From an uncultured Bacteroidota bacterium (lineage in GTDB: Bacteria; Bacteroidota; Bacteroidia; Chitinophagales; Chitinophagaceae): a stretch of 64,000 nt of DNA. Position 1 is the stretch's first letter, and every line of letters starts with the position of its first letter. The stretch covers positions 1-64,000 of the forward strand of contig CAIJXT010000009.1 of assembly GCA_903824665.1 (NCBI GenBank). Direction: 5' to 3'. Shown piece after piece: positions 43,856 to 53,862 of the stretch. Under the pieces are notes generated by a model. It worked only from the letters and a program-made list of their open reading frames with translations. It was not told the DNA's origin and did no database searches. The position numbers were made by a program, and so were the translations under genes.

Positions 43856-44986
43856 TCAACCTAAAACTGAATTGATAACAGCAAATACTCGCTCCATATC
43901 TTCATCCGTAAGGTTAGAACCCGATGGCAGACACAGTCCGTTAGCAAACAACCGTTCAGCAGTGCCATCGCCATAATACGGATAGCTTTCAAAAACCGGT
44001 TGCAGGTGCATTGGCTTCCACAGCGGCCGCGACTCTATGTTTTCTTGTTCCAGTGTCAGTCGCAGGTCCTCACGGGTAGCACTTGCTGTTGCCGGGTCTA
44101 TCAGTATCGTCGACAGCCAGCGGTTGCTGAAGTACCCCGGCAATTCGTTGGCAAACGAAATACCCTTGCGGCCGGCAAGCAGCGTATGGTATCGACCATA
44201 TATCTCACGTCGTTTTGCAACCCTGTCGGCCAATACATGCATCTGTCCCCTGCCTACACCCGCACACAGGTTGCTCATGCGGTAATTGTAGCCAATTTTG
44301 GAATGCTGGTAATGGGGAGCCTCATCGCGGGCCTGAGTAGCCAGAAAGCGTGCATCCTTCACCACCTGCTCGTTAGCCGATACCAGCGCACCACCACCCG
44401 ATGTGGTAATAATCTTATTGCCGTTGAATGACAACACGGAAATATCAGCCAGTGCACCACACCGCCTGCCGTTGATAGAAGAGCCCAGCGCTTCTGCAGC
44501 ATCCTCCAGTACAGGTATTTCGTACCGGCGGGCTATAGCGTTTATTTCATCCATCTTGGCTGGCATACCATATAGGTGCACCGGCAAAATGGCTTTGGGC
44601 TTCTTTCCCTTGGCTATGCGGTCTTTTATGGCCACCTCCAGCAGTTCGGGCGACATATTCCACGTATCCGGCTCGCTGTCTACAAATACCGGTATCGCAC
44701 CAAGGTAAGATATCGGATTGGCGGTCGCCGAGAAGGTCATGCTCTGGCATATCACCTCATCGCCTGCCTTTACACCCAGCAGCACCAGACCCAGATGAAT
44801 GCCGGCCGTACCCGAACTCAGAGCTGCTACATGGCTGCCCTCACCCAGAAACAACTCCAGATCATGCTCAAAACCATTCACATTTGGCCCCAGCGGCGCT
44901 ATCCAGTTGGTAGCAAACGCTTCGTTAACAAACTGCTGCTCTGTGCCGCCCATATGCGGCGACGACATCCATATCTTTGGTTTCAT
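43856..44986 (-). CDS. DegT/DnrJ/EryC1 aminotransferase (PglE-like)
   Basis: This 376-aa PLP enzyme of the sugar aminotransferase family makes 4-amino sugars from nucleotide keto-sugars. K191 in LSFNGNKIITTSGGG is the PLP lysine; EDAAEALGS supplies the ring-stacking residues, and SSGTAGIHLGL the phosphate loop. MKPKIWMSSPHMGG and the C-terminal SRPLWKPMHLQPVF closely resemble PglE-type enzymes of N-acetylbacillosamine synthesis. It lies 3 nt downstream of the PglD-like gene. A PglF-type dehydratase and a PglC-type transferase are not in the window, so the final sugar stays open. Confidence 0.85.
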   Translation of the reverse strand: MKPKIWMSSPHMGGTEQQFVNEAFATNWIAPLGPNVNGFEHDLELFLGEGSHVAALSSGTAGIHLGLVLLGVKAGDEVICQSMTFSATANPISYLGAIPVFVDSEPDTWNMSPELLEVAIKDRIAKGKKPKAILPVHLYGMPAKMDEINAIARRYEIPVLEDAAEALGSSINGRRCGALADISVLSFNGNKIITTSGGGALVSANEQVVKDARFLATQARDEAPHYQHSKIGYNYRMSNLCAGVGRGQMHVLADRVAKRREIYGRYHTLLAGRKGISFANELPGYFSNRWLSTILIDPATASATREDLRLTLEQENIESRPLWKPMHLQPVFESYPYYGDGTAERLFANGLCLPSGSNLTDEDMERVFAVINSVLG

Positions 44987-44989
44987 CTT

Positions 44990-45589
44990 TTAAGGTTCTC
45001 TTGTTTTAATGATTTTAGCAGGCACACCCACGGCTGTGCAATAGTCAGGTATATCCCTGATCACAACCGCCCCGGCACCTATGGTACACCACTTGCCTAT
45101 CCGTACACCCTGTATCGCAGATGCTCCCGCCCCAAAATGGGTACCCTCGCCTATGTGCACATCGCCGCTCAGCGTAGCGTTGGGCGATACATGCGCATAG
45201 TCGCCTATCACACAATCATGATCTATAGATGCACTGGTATTAATGATGCAATGTTGGCCAACCTTTGTGTCAGCATTAATGGTCACTCCTGCCATAATAA
45301 CGGTACCTGCACCTATGGTCGCCCTTTTAGAGAGCAATGCAGTATTATGAATCGCCGTACCAAACTGCACCTGTGGTGCCAGCCGCTCAGCCACCCGCTT
45401 CCGTGTAGCGTTCACACCTATACTGATCACCACATCATCATTATTCCCGGTAGAAAACGGTGGCAACACCGCATACTCCCACATGGGTGGTTTAGGCGCA
45501 TCGTCCCATACCTCTATACGGGGAGTATCTATACTCTCCAGTATCTCTATGATAACCTTACCATGGCCACTTGCACCGTAAACGATCAT
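44990..45589 (-). CDS. PglD/NeuD-family sugar N-acetyltransferase
   Basis: This 199-aa enzyme has an N-terminal Rossmann-like domain (IVYGASGHGKVIIEIL, glycine-rich residues 5-10) and a C-terminal left-handed beta-helix. The helix segment INTSASIDHDCVIGDYAHV holds H124, matching the catalytic His of PglD, and GAGAVVIRDIPD binds acetyl-CoA. PglD-type enzymes acetylate the 4-amino group made by the aminotransferase encoded 3 nt downstream, a classic pairing. It is first in the pglD-degT-acyltransferase-dapD run. Confidence 0.87.
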   Translation of the reverse strand: MIVYGASGHGKVIIEILESIDTPRIEVWDDAPKPPMWEYAVLPPFSTGNNDDVVISIGVNATRKRVAERLAPQVQFGTAIHNTALLSKRATIGAGTVIMAGVTINADTKVGQHCIINTSASIDHDCVIGDYAHVSPNATLSGDVHIGEGTHFGAGASAIQGVRIGKWCTIGAGAVVIRDIPDYCTAVGVPAKIIKTREP

Positions 45590-45637
45590 GATGTCTGTTT
45601 AGCATTTATTGTCAAAAAGGCAATGTACAGGTATTAT

Positions 45638-45660
45638 AAAGGCTGCAATAAGCAGCCTTT
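45638..45660 (-). terminator. Hairpin ending the sdh operon
   Basis: AAAGGCTGC (45638-45646) pairs with GCAGCCTTT (45652-45660) around a 5-nt loop. On the minus strand it lies 19 nt after the sdhB stop and is followed by an AT-rich stretch (ATAATACC) rather than a pure T-run. Confidence 0.6.
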
Positions 45661-45678
45661 ACTAAGTTATTCTTTTTA

Positions 45679-46449
45679 CTATCCGCGCGGGCTGCCTGAA
45701 AAGACCGCACCCACATATTCACGGTTCAGCCTGGCAATGTTCTCCAGCGATATACCCTTGGGGCATTCTGCCTCGCAGGCACCAATATTGGTACAGCTGC
45801 CAAAGCCCTCGGTGTCCATCTGCTGCACCATGTTCACTGCACGCACCTTGCGCTCCGGATCACCCTGCGGCAAAAGCGCCAGATGGGCGATCTTCGCTGA
45901 TACAAACAACATAGCAGACGCATTCGGACAAGCTGCTACACAAGCACCACAGCCTATACACGATGCCGCAGCAAACGACTCATCTGCCTTCTGCTTTTCA
46001 ATAGGCAGTGCATTAGCGTCTACCGCATTACCGGTATTTACAGACACATAACCACCGGCGGCTATGATACGATCGAAGGATGAACGGTCTACTACCAGGT
46101 CACGTATCACCGGGAACGCGTTGGCGCGCCATGGCTCCACTACTATGGTATCACCATCCTTGTATTCGCGCATATGCAGCTGGCAGGTTGTGGTCTGGTC
46201 CCACGGACCATGCGAACGGCCATTGATATGCATACTGCACATTCCACAAATACCTTCACGGCAGTCGTGATCAAAAGCTATCGGGTCTTTCCCTTCCGCC
46301 ACAAGCTGCTCATTCAGCACATCAAACATCTCCAGAAAAGACATCTCTGAAGATATGTTCTTCACCTGAAAGGTCTCAAAATGACCCTTTACCTTGTTGT
46401 TTCTCTGCCGCCACACTTTCAGTGTGAGATTCATATTGTAATGTTGCAT
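45679..46449 (-). CDS. sdhB: Succinate dehydrogenase/fumarate reductase iron-sulfur subunit
   Basis: SdhB carries electrons from SdhA to quinone through three iron-sulfur clusters. The 256-aa protein has the [2Fe-2S] cysteines C63, C68, C71 and C89 ([10 protein letters not shown]). The C-terminal ferredoxin-like part has [13 protein letters not shown] and [14 protein letters not shown] for the [4Fe-4S] and [3Fe-4S] clusters. ATG at 46449 or at 46434 ([10 protein letters not shown]) are both possible. It is the last gene of sdhC-sdhA-sdhB, the usual Bacteroidota order. Confidence 0.95.
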   Translation of the reverse strand: MQHYNMNLTLKVWRQRNNKVKGHFETFQVKNISSEMSFLEMFDVLNEQLVAEGKDPIAFDHDCREGICGMCSMHINGRSHGPWDQTTTCQLHMREYKDGDTIVVEPWRANAFPVIRDLVVDRSSFDRIIAAGGYVSVNTGNAVDANALPIEKQKADESFAAASCIGCGACVAACPNASAMLFVSAKIAHLALLPQGDPERKVRAVNMVQQMDTEGFGSCTNIGACEAECPKGISLENIARLNREYVGAVFSGSPRG

Positions 46450-46557
46450 ACTAATATATTTCTTCTACGTGTGTAAAACTTATTTCTGCTATGCACTTTT
46501 CTATCTGTTATTCCGTTGAGCTCTGATTCATGTAGCCCACCACAGACTCCCAGAAAC

Positions 46558-48534
46558 TTATTTATAACTCCTTGCACTTGGGTGTACTACTTCATAGTCA
46601 AGCGTCTCTTTGTGCAGCTCAAACTGGCTTTCACCTTTAAACTCCCAGGCCGCTACATACATGAATTTCTCATCATCACGCAGTGCTTCGCCATCTTCAG
46701 TCTGCGACTCCTCGCGGAAGTGACCACCGCAACTTTCTTCACGGTGCAGCGCATCCTTGCACATCAGTTCTCCTAACTCTATGAAGTCCGCTACCCTGCC
46801 TGCTTTATCCAGTTCCGGGTTAAATTCTTTAACTTCTCCGGGAATACGCACGTTCGACCAGAACTCCTTGCGCAGTGCCTGTATCTCCCTGATCGCTTCT
46901 TCAAGTCCCTTTGCATTCCTACCCATTCCGCACTTGTCCCACATGATCTTACCCAGGCGTTTGTGGAAGCTTTCAACACTTTCCTTTCCTTTGATATTCA
47001 TCATGCGATTGATGCGGTCGCTTACTTCCTTCTCAGCCGCCACAAATGCCGGATGATCAGTTGGTATCGCCTTGGTGCGTATATCGTCAGCAAGGTTGTT
47101 ACCAAGTGTGTACGGTATTACAAAATAGCCATCGGCCAATCCCTGCATCAGCGCAGAAGCACCGAGGCGGTTGGCACCATGATCACTGAAGTTGGCTTCA
47201 CCCAACGCATACAGGTTAGGCACGGTTGTCATCAGCTCATAGTCTACCCAAAGGCCACCCATGGTATAGTGAACCGCAGGATAAATACGCATAGGCACCT
47301 CGTAAGGGTTCTCACCGGTGATCTTCGCATACATATCAAAAAGGTTGCCGTACTTCTCCTTTACTACATCCTTGCCCAGAGCTATGATCGACGCTTTATC
47401 CAGATTGCCTTTGCCCTGTTTGTTCGCTTCAATTTTTCCGTAACGTTCTATAGCAGCAGCAAAATCAAGGTATACAGCCATTTTAGATGAGCCTACACCA
47501 TAGCCCGCATCACAACGCTCCTTGGCAGCACGGCTGGCCACGTCGCGCGGTACCAGATTACCGAATGCAGGATACCTGCGCTCCAGGTAGTAGTCTCTTT
47601 CTTCTTCTGCTATATCTGTTGGCTTGCGGTTGTCGCCTTGTTTTTTCGGAACCCATATACGACCATCATTACGCAGCGACTCCGACATCAGTGTCAGCTT
47701 CGACTGGTGATCACCACTTACCGGAATACAGGTAGGATGTATCTGTGTGAAGCAGGGATTACCGAAAAATGCTCCCTGACGGTGCGCTTTCCACGCTGCT
47801 GTTACATTGCTGCCCATCGCATTGGTAGACAGGTAGAATACGTTTCCGTAACCACCGGTACACAACAATACAGCATGCCCGAAATGACGCTCCAGCTCAC
47901 CGGTTACCAGATTACGGGCAATGATGCCCCTCGCTTTACCGTCTATCTTTACAACCTCAAGCATCTCATGACGGGAGTACATTTCTACAGTACCCAATGC
48001 CACCTGACGCTCCAAAGCCTGATAGGCTCCTATTAACAACTGCTGACCAGTTTGTCCGGCAGCATAAAATGTACGCTGTACCTGAGTACCACCAAAAGAG
48101 CGGTTGCTCAGCAAACCACCATATTCGCGGGCAAAGGGTACACCTTGTGCCACACACTGATCAATGATGCTTGCGCTCACCTCTGCCAAACGATGCACAT
48201 TGCCTTCCCTGGCGCGGTAATCACCTCCTTTAATGGTATCGTAAAACAAACGGTAAGTACTGTCACCATCGTTCTGGTAATTCTTAGCTGCATTGATACC
48301 ACCCTGAGCAGCAATAGAGTGCGCTCGGCGCGGACTGTCCTGAAAACAGAATGCTTTCACCTTGTAGCCCATCTCGCCCAGCGATGCTGCTGCAGATGCC
48401 CCAGCCAGTCCGGTGCCCACTACAATGATTTCCAGTTGCCTTTTATTGGCAGGGTTTACAAGCTTGCAAGTGGATTTGTATGTCTTCCATTTTGCGTCTA
48501 TTGGTCCTGCTGGTATTTTTGAATTGAGTGCCAT
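46558..48534 (-). CDS. sdhA: Succinate dehydrogenase/fumarate reductase flavoprotein subunit
   Basis: This catalytic subunit oxidises succinate to fumarate. It has 658 aa. GTGLAG (40-45) binds the FAD dinucleotide, and H72 in [11 protein letters not shown] is the covalent FAD attachment His. [13 protein letters not shown] and [30 protein letters not shown] are the usual FAD/substrate blocks. It lies between sdhC and sdhB, all on the minus strand with 20-110-nt gaps. Cytoplasmic face of the inner membrane. Confidence 0.96.
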   Translation of the reverse strand: MALNSKIPAGPIDAKWKTYKSTCKLVNPANKRQLEIIVVGTGLAGASAAASLGEMGYKVKAFCFQDSPRRAHSIAAQGGINAAKNYQNDGDSTYRLFYDTIKGGDYRAREGNVHRLAEVSASIIDQCVAQGVPFAREYGGLLSNRSFGGTQVQRTFYAAGQTGQQLLIGAYQALERQVALGTVEMYSRHEMLEVVKIDGKARGIIARNLVTGELERHFGHAVLLCTGGYGNVFYLSTNAMGSNVTAAWKAHRQGAFFGNPCFTQIHPTCIPVSGDHQSKLTLMSESLRNDGRIWVPKKQGDNRKPTDIAEEERDYYLERRYPAFGNLVPRDVASRAAKERCDAGYGVGSSKMAVYLDFAAAIERYGKIEANKQGKGNLDKASIIALGKDVVKEKYGNLFDMYAKITGENPYEVPMRIYPAVHYTMGGLWVDYELMTTVPNLYALGEANFSDHGANRLGASALMQGLADGYFVIPYTLGNNLADDIRTKAIPTDHPAFVAAEKEVSDRINRMMNIKGKESVESFHKRLGKIMWDKCGMGRNAKGLEEAIREIQALRKEFWSNVRIPGEVKEFNPELDKAGRVADFIELGELMCKDALHREESCGGHFREESQTEDGEALRDDEKFMYVAAWEFKGESQFELHKETLDYEVVHPSARSYK

Positions 48535-48641
48535 ATTATTTTGAAATCAAAAGTCGTAAGTAGATATTCGTTTTACCTTTTTCGATAGGGGTTGATAAGC
48601 AAGGCGGAGAGCAGTGTGGTGTATCCATCTGCGCATCGCCT

Positions 48642-49322
48642 CTATGGATGGCTGTTGGCCATAAAGTGCATGTATACCGGCATACTCGCAAAAATCAATG
48701 GGATGAGGATTGCAAACGCCACACCCACAGACCTGATGATACCTTTATACCTGTTGGTAGCGAGCCCGAATGTCTGGAAACCGCTGTAGAAGCCATGCAT
48801 CAGATGCCATGCAAGCGAAAAACAACCCAGCAGGTATACGATCACCACCCACATTGGTGTGAACACTACCATCATCTTTTCATAAAGGTCTTCTTCCTTC
48901 CAGCCAGCATCAAATGCCTGTCCGTACCGGTTAGGTGCCCAGAAGTGGAACAGATGGAGAATAAGAAACAACAGGATCAATGTACCCAACAAACCCATAG
49001 AACGGCTATACCACTTGCTGGTCTTGTTTCCGGCACTCACTTCATAGCGAACACTGCGGCGGGCAGCATTCTGACTCCACAACATGAGGCCCTGAATAAT
49101 ATGCAATCCAAGCCCTAAGAAAAGCCCGATTTCAAGAATTCTTACCGCAACATTACCGCCCATAAAAGCCGCTGCTTCTGTAAAATGTTTTCCCCCATCA
49201 CACCAAAAAATCATTGCGTTGACATAGCAATGCACTACGAGAAAAAGAATAAGAAATAAACCTGTTGCACCTACAAGTATTTTCTTACCTATAGACGTAG
49301 TAAAATAATTTTTCCAGTTCAT
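48642..49322 (-). CDS. sdhC: Succinate dehydrogenase cytochrome b subunit
   Basis: This 226-aa membrane anchor has five hydrophobic helices and binds heme b and quinone. It is the single-subunit type (no separate SdhD), as in Bacteroidota and in Wolinella fumarate reductase. Heme-ligand candidates are His in LVVHCYVNAM, GLGLHIIQG, LHLFHFWA and AWHLMHGFYSG. The sequence starts MNWKNYFTTSIGKK. It is the first gene of the operon, 46 nt downstream of a clear -7/-33 promoter. Confidence 0.92.
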   Translation of the reverse strand: MNWKNYFTTSIGKKILVGATGLFLILFLVVHCYVNAMIFWCDGGKHFTEAAAFMGGNVAVRILEIGLFLGLGLHIIQGLMLWSQNAARRSVRYEVSAGNKTSKWYSRSMGLLGTLILLFLILHLFHFWAPNRYGQAFDAGWKEEDLYEKMMVVFTPMWVVIVYLLGCFSLAWHLMHGFYSGFQTFGLATNRYKGIIRSVGVAFAILIPLIFASMPVYMHFMANSHP

Positions 49323-49367
49323 GTTATCCGGCTGTATTTAGATTGTATTTTGACTTGTTGTACCCCA

Positions 49368-49399
49368 CAAAGATAATACGGGTTTACTTAAAAAGCCAA
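49368..49399 (-). promoter_or_regulatory. Promoter of the sdh operon
   Basis: The minus strand has TATCTTTG (49375-49368) and a TTG at 49399-49397, 21 nt apart. It drives sdhCAB from a TSS about 40 nt before the sdhC ATG. Confidence 0.6.
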
Positions 49400-49528
49400 T
49401 TAAAGCACATATTGGAAATATTGAACAATAATCAACGCTGCGAAAACAGTATTAATCGGCGATTTATTTTTGGCAAAAAATGACAATCTTATTATAACAA
49501 CCGCAAATCAACAAAGATCAATATGCCC

Positions 49529-49536
49529 TATATTTG
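49529..49536 (+). promoter_or_regulatory. -7 promoter element, second metalloprotease
   Basis: TATATTTG 29 nt upstream of the ATG at 49565. The paralogue at 380-2692 has a weaker version (TATATTGC on the minus strand around 2738-2731). Confidence 0.5.
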
Positions 49537-49564
49537 CGAAGCTCAAATAAAAAAAGCGCTTATC

Positions 49565-51895
49565 ATGTCAAAAAGAAATCTACTTTTTTGCCTTATCTGC
49601 CTGGTTTTTACGCCGGGTACTGTATTGTTTGCAGGTGAAAATGCGATGGATGCATTCATCCACAGAATCAAACAAACTAACGCATTTGTGCCGGTAAATA
49701 CTATTTGGCATGCCGACAATAATTTCGACAAATCAGCACTACTCAAAGTGGTTGAAGACGCACAGCCACTAAGCATAGACTACATGCAGGTAGCGATGTT
49801 CATGAAACAGAAAAACACAGCTATCACCCTTACTGTACCGGGTATTGGCGGCGGCACATATACACTCGATCTGGCTCGTTATGATTTCCTCACCAACGAT
49901 TTTCAGGTACACGAAGTGGGCGAAAACAATTCCGACAAAGTAGTTCCATATACACCGGGTCTGTATTACAGAGGCGTTGTCAGGGGAATGAAAGGATCCA
50001 TGGTCGCTTTTTCTTTTTTTAACAACGAGATCTACGGCATTTTCTCTATTCCAGACGAGGGAAACTTTGTTTTGGTACCCAATACAATGGTAGGCAACTA
50101 TTACGATTATAACCAGCATTACATTTTATACAACGACGCCAAAATATTGCATCCGGAAATGCTGCCCGGCTGCGAAACAGATATGCTCCCAGAACGTAAT
50201 GAGCCAGCAGAAAAAACAACAACTTTCCTCAACAACAAAGTTTATAACAACTGTAAAGAAGTGCGGGTAATGGAAGTAGGTGACTATTCCACTTATCAGG
50301 CAAAAGGAAACAGCACCACAAACGTTGTCAACTTCCTCACAGCACTCTTCAATAATCAGAGTACTATTTACCGCAATGAAGGCATCCCTACCGTAATGAA
50401 GTATGTACAGGTGAACACCGCTACCGATATCTATCAGGCAGTTACAAGTGCTCAGTCTATCCGCTTCCTCAGAAAATTTGGCTGGCAGACAAAAAATGTC
50501 CTGAATGGTTGTGATCTCGCATTGCTTTTTTCTGCTAAGTTCAACTCAGGATACGGTGCACTCGGTGGTGTAGCCTGGTTGCGGTCTATGTGCAATTCAT
50601 ACAGCAGCTGGGATTCCAGTGGTCCTTATGGCTATGTCAACATCAGCAACAGCGGCAATGTAAATTTCCCTACCTACAGTTCCAACGTGATGGTGCCCAC
50701 GCACGAAATGGGCCACATCATCGGTTCTCCGCACACACATGCATGCTGCTGGAACCCACCGGCACGCAACACCGCGATAGACAAATGTTACAATCTGGAA
50801 GGTAGCTGCCCTGACCCATCACCGCTTTACCCTGCTGGTGGCGGCACAATCATGAGTTACTGCCACTTGGTGAGCGGCGTGGGCTCCAATTTCTCCAAAG
50901 GTTTCGGAACACAGCCCGGTGACACCATCAGGCGATTCCTCTCCAATAAGTTTTCTGGTTCATGTGGAGAGGTTTTCTTTCCTACAACATCATTGTCTGC
51001 TGCCGGAAGAACAATAACAGCAAACAGAGAATGTACAGACATTGCCGGTGGTATAGCCACTACCTACTACTGGAAAGACAACAGCTCTGCATCGCACGAC
51101 GATGACACCCTGGTGCTGATGGTTATAAAAAATGGCAACAACATTGGCAACCTCGACACTACTGGCTTTGCGGTAACAACCGGAACAATTACCGGGTATG
51201 GCGGTGGTACTGGCATTGCAGCAACCTTCCCTGCAGGAACTGCGGGAGTAGGTACCAGTGGCATTAACTATGCCATGCGCAGATACTGGAGCATTACCCC
51301 AACCGGAACCGCAGCAATTACTACCCCTGTTGAAGTTATTTTCCCATTCAGGGCCACCGACACTGCCGATGTGAGCGGAAGCGTACCAGGCGCCACACCC
51401 ATTTCGAGCTACAGAATGTACAAGGTTTCCAACCCTATTGACCCGAACCCAGCCAACAGTTTCACATCTGCTGTTCCTTCTAATTTCACCGTATATACCA
51501 ATGGAGCTGCTTCGTCAACTACAAACTGGGCGTTATCTACATCAGGCACAACCTACTTTGCTAGCATGAAGATGACCAATGTTGCGGGTGGCGGCACAGG
51601 TTTCTACCCCAGCAGCGTGATCTCAGGCATTGAAAGTGTGCAGCAGGGTGCAGCACCAATTTACATCTACCCCAATCCAACATCTAATGAATGGAACATC
51701 TCAACAATGGAGATTGGCGGAAACGGTCATTTCGATTTCAGGCTGTACACCAGTGATGGCCGTGAAGTAAGTAATGAATTACTGCAGGCTGGCACAATAC
51801 ATACAATAAATGCCGCAAACCTGCCAGCAGGTGTGTACTACTACCGTATTATCGGCGAACAAAGCGTTTATACCGGTTCGCTGATGCGCAACTAA
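49565..51895 (+). CDS. Secreted zinc metalloprotease with T9SS type A sorting domain (paralogue)
   Basis: This 776-aa paralogue of the protease at 380-2692 has the same architecture. The signal peptide begins MSKRNLLFCLICLVF, so ATG 49565 is the start. The pro-region contains QPLSIDYMQVAMFMKQKN. The metzincin zinc site is HEMGHIIGSPH at 380-390, followed by CCWNPPARNTAID and the GGGTIMSYCHL Met-turn-like block. The T9SS type A tail is YPNPTSNEWNIST to the end. Divergence from the other copy is scattered over the whole length, suggesting an older duplication with both copies retained. A strong terminator follows 21 nt after the stop. Confidence 0.88.
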   Translation: MSKRNLLFCLICLVFTPGTVLFAGENAMDAFIHRIKQTNAFVPVNTIWHADNNFDKSALLKVVEDAQPLSIDYMQVAMFMKQKNTAITLTVPGIGGGTYTLDLARYDFLTNDFQVHEVGENNSDKVVPYTPGLYYRGVVRGMKGSMVAFSFFNNEIYGIFSIPDEGNFVLVPNTMVGNYYDYNQHYILYNDAKILHPEMLPGCETDMLPERNEPAEKTTTFLNNKVYNNCKEVRVMEVGDYSTYQAKGNSTTNVVNFLTALFNNQSTIYRNEGIPTVMKYVQVNTATDIYQAVTSAQSIRFLRKFGWQTKNVLNGCDLALLFSAKFNSGYGALGGVAWLRSMCNSYSSWDSSGPYGYVNISNSGNVNFPTYSSNVMVPTHEMGHIIGSPHTHACCWNPPARNTAIDKCYNLEGSCPDPSPLYPAGGGTIMSYCHLVSGVGSNFSKGFGTQPGDTIRRFLSNKFSGSCGEVFFPTTSLSAAGRTITANRECTDIAGGIATTYYWKDNSSASHDDDTLVLMVIKNGNNIGNLDTTGFAVTTGTITGYGGGTGIAATFPAGTAGVGTSGINYAMRRYWSITPTGTAAITTPVEVIFPFRATDTADVSGSVPGATPISSYRMYKVSNPIDPNPANSFTSAVPSNFTVYTNGAASSTTNWALSTSGTTYFASMKMTNVAGGGTGFYPSSVISGIESVQQGAAPIYIYPNPTSNEWNISTMEIGGNGHFDFRLYTSDGREVSNELLQAGTIHTINAANLPAGVYYYRIIGEQSVYTGSLMRN

Positions 51896-51916
51896 CAAAC
51901 ATAGCTAATACGAAAG

Positions 51917-51953
51917 AAAGCCGCTTCCTATGCAAACAGGAAGCGGCTTTTTC
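51917..51953 (+). terminator. Rho-independent terminator of second metalloprotease
   Basis: AAAGCCGCTTCCT (51917-51929) pairs with AGGAAGCGGCTTT (51938-51950), then TTTTC. Among the strongest hairpins in the window. Confidence 0.88.
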
Positions 51954-52049
51954 TGGTACAGGTCGATGGTGCTGTGCACACAATTATCGATTGTGAAAAT
52001 CTTTCAACGACCTCATTTCTGAGTCTTGGCGACGCTATTTGCCGCCTAA

Positions 52050-52083
52050 CAAAAAATGAGGCCACCCTTTTTAGGGCAGCCTC
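52050..52083 (-). terminator. Rho-independent terminator of collagen-like lipoprotein gene
   Basis: GAGGC (52058-52062) pairs with GCCTC (52079-52083), with CCCT/AGGG continuing inside. On the minus strand it is followed by ATTTTTTG. Confidence 0.7.
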
Positions 52084-52136
52084 AAAAACTTTTCATTGAA
52101 TATATGATGACCTTATACCTTAAGGGCTAGGTAACT

Positions 52137-52637
52137 TTAGTTTGCCGAAGCCTGCTGTTCGGTACCCTGCAGTACTTTCATTACCTCGTTATAGTTTCTC
52201 CAATCGGTATTGGGATTTGCCTGGCGCAGTGAACTTGATATCACAACCATACGGAACGTAACCGATCCGGGAAAGCCTGGATCTGTGCCATCTGAGTTTT
52301 GAATGTATATCGAGAACCCATTATCGTAAAAATTGAACACTGTAGACGTTTTACCATTAATATCGGGGAGTGGTGACCACTCGTTGGTACCATACTTCTT
52401 AAAAATGGACACAATACCCAGATCTACAATAGCAGGTGTAATGTCTCCACTTGAAAAATCTGCAGAATAGGTATTCCCCGTCTTAGACCACGAAGAAACA
52501 GTAAATGGATCCGAGCCAATCACATTGGCATTGCCCTGTGGACCTTGTGCGCCCTGAGGTCCGGGAGGGCCGGTTTTGACACATCCTGTAAATACAAACA
52601 GACTCGAAGCGAGCAACATCAGGAAAATCCTTTTCAT
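52137..52637 (-). CDS. Lipoprotein with short collagen-like segment
   Basis: This 166-aa predicted lipoprotein has MKRIFLMLLA… with lipobox FTGC and C19 as the lipidation site. Residues 23-35 are GPPGPQGAQGPQG, a short collagen-like Gly-X-Y run. The remaining ~125 residues look beta-rich and are not recognised (WSKTGNTYSADFSSGD, VFNFYDNGFSIYIQN). Similar short collagen-like linkers occur in Bacteroidota outer-membrane lipoproteins and probably form stalks or trimer-forming stems. It lies between two terminators, so it is a single-gene unit. Confidence 0.72.
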   Translation of the reverse strand: MKRIFLMLLASSLFVFTGCVKTGPPGPQGAQGPQGNANVIGSDPFTVSSWSKTGNTYSADFSSGDITPAIVDLGIVSIFKKYGTNEWSPLPDINGKTSTVFNFYDNGFSIYIQNSDGTDPGFPGSVTFRMVVISSSLRQANPNTDWRNYNEVMKVLQGTEQQASAN

Positions 52638-52838
52638 TTTTTTGTTTTTGGTTTTACTGCACGGTTCATGAACAGTTGTGAATGAAAGATAAGCGCAGAA
52701 CCCCGGTTAACCAACCTACGCTTCCATGTGAAAACAAATTTAATGCCAATCAAATCGGGAGAATGTTAAAATTAACTGTTTTTATTGCTCATTCAAATTT
52801 GCCCCCCACTCTGTGTAGGCAAGTTCATTTGCACACCC

Positions 52839-52846
52839 TACCTTTG
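52839..52846 (+). promoter_or_regulatory. -7 promoter element, DUF5683 gene
   Basis: TACCTTTG (TAnnTTTG) ends 20 nt before the TTG start at 52867. It implies a leader of only about 15 nt and helps decide for the TTG. Confidence 0.5.
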
Positions 52847-52866
52847 ACCTGCAGAAAACCACCTCG

Positions 52867-53472
52867 TTGCAGCTAGCCAGACCATACATATATATAGTAG
52901 TAATCGCGATCATACTTTCGGCAAACTGTGCTGCACAGGAAGTATCTTCCGATTCTGCTACCACGTCATCCGGAGCACGCGTTCTCGCACCCAACAGTAA
53001 GGACACTGCAGTATCACCACCTCACAAACGCAAAATGTGGCAACCCAATCCGAAAAAAGCCGGACTATACGCCGCACTTGTACCCGGCCTGGGACAAATC
53101 TATAACCGGCAATACTGGAAACTACCTATTGTTTATGGCGGATTGTCAGTTGCTGGATACTTCATTGTAAAAAATACACAGGAATTCAGCAAGCTTCGAA
53201 AAGCATATATTGGCCGCATTAACAATCCATACCCTACCGACGAGTATGTAAAAGTATATACAGACGACCAATTAAGGCAGTTGCAGGACGACCAGAACCG
53301 TGTTGTCAATCTAACCGTTCTATTCAGCAGCCTCGCCTACTTTATGCAGGTACTCGATGCAGTCACCTCCGCCCACCTCCGAAACTTTGACATCTCACGC
53401 GACATTTCACTGCAAATGAAACCGATGGCAACTCCCTACGGAGCCGGTTTAGGCCTTGCAGTGCATTTTTAG
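52867..53472 (+). CDS. DUF5683 membrane protein
   Basis: This ~201-aa exported or membrane protein opens with a hydrophobic segment (IYIVVIAIILSANCAAQ). After a Ser/Thr-rich linker comes the DUF5683 domain (PNPKKAGLYAALVPGLGQIYNRQYWKLPIVYGGL), with a short hydrophobic stretch (LSVAGYFIV), then NRVVNLTVLFSSLAYFMQVLDAVTSAHLRNFDIS. The domain is widespread in Bacteroidota, with no known function. The frame has no ATG before the first hydrophobic segment, so TTG 52867 is taken as start; a CTG at 52849 is the only alternative. It is the gene directly upstream of rpoB, with a long gap and separate promoter between. Confidence 0.75.
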   Translation: MQLARPYIYIVVIAIILSANCAAQEVSSDSATTSSGARVLAPNSKDTAVSPPHKRKMWQPNPKKAGLYAALVPGLGQIYNRQYWKLPIVYGGLSVAGYFIVKNTQEFSKLRKAYIGRINNPYPTDEYVKVYTDDQLRQLQDDQNRVVNLTVLFSSLAYFMQVLDAVTSAHLRNFDISRDISLQMKPMATPYGAGLGLAVHF

Positions 53473-53761
53473 TTGAATTTTCAACAAAAAATTTGTCGTT
53501 GCGCAACAGTCGAGAAAAAAATAGGTAAATCTGAAAGACAAAAATACTTGCATCAGGTATTTGCCGGAATTTCAAAAAAAGAGACATTTGTATTATTTAT
53601 TTTAATACTTTATTGTGCTAAATTTTTGTTAATTTCTCATTTTTAACATTTTTTTATCAGAAGGTAAAGTTAAAGTTAACGGATTAGGTAATAATAAATT
53701 GATGTTGCCAGCAGGGCTTTTCAGCGCACAAGGGGTGATTTTCTGAAAAATTGGAATATAA
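53473..53761. other. AT-rich non-coding stretch before rpoB promoter
   Basis: No gene is visible in this stretch of nearly 290 bases. It is strongly AT-rich with several runs of five to seven T. It holds a small GTTGAA/TTCAAC palindrome at its start (53472-53485). No tRNA or riboswitch shape was recognised. It separates the DUF5683 gene from the rpoB promoter. Confidence 0.5.
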
Positions 53762-53793
53762 TTTGCTTATTTAATAGCGCTTCGCTATCTTTG
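53762..53793 (+). promoter_or_regulatory. Promoter of rpoB
   Basis: TTTG (53762-53765) and TATCTTTG (53786-53793) are separated by 20 nt, a full match to the Bacteroidota -33/-7 promoter. The ATG of rpoB is 138 nt downstream, so transcripts carry a leader of roughly 130 nt. Confidence 0.7.
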
Positions 53794-53862
53794 CCATCCC
53801 TTTTTCTGGGGCTACAGTACGTGGGTAAAAAAACTATTATCACTTTTTGATTTTGCAGATCA

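Noticed and set aside
44576-46051. Long open frame (491 codons) on the plus strand
   Set aside because: It lies opposite the DegT, PglD-like and SdhB genes, whose protein families are clear. Its translation is rich in His, Arg, Tyr and Cys, as antisense frames of real genes often are.
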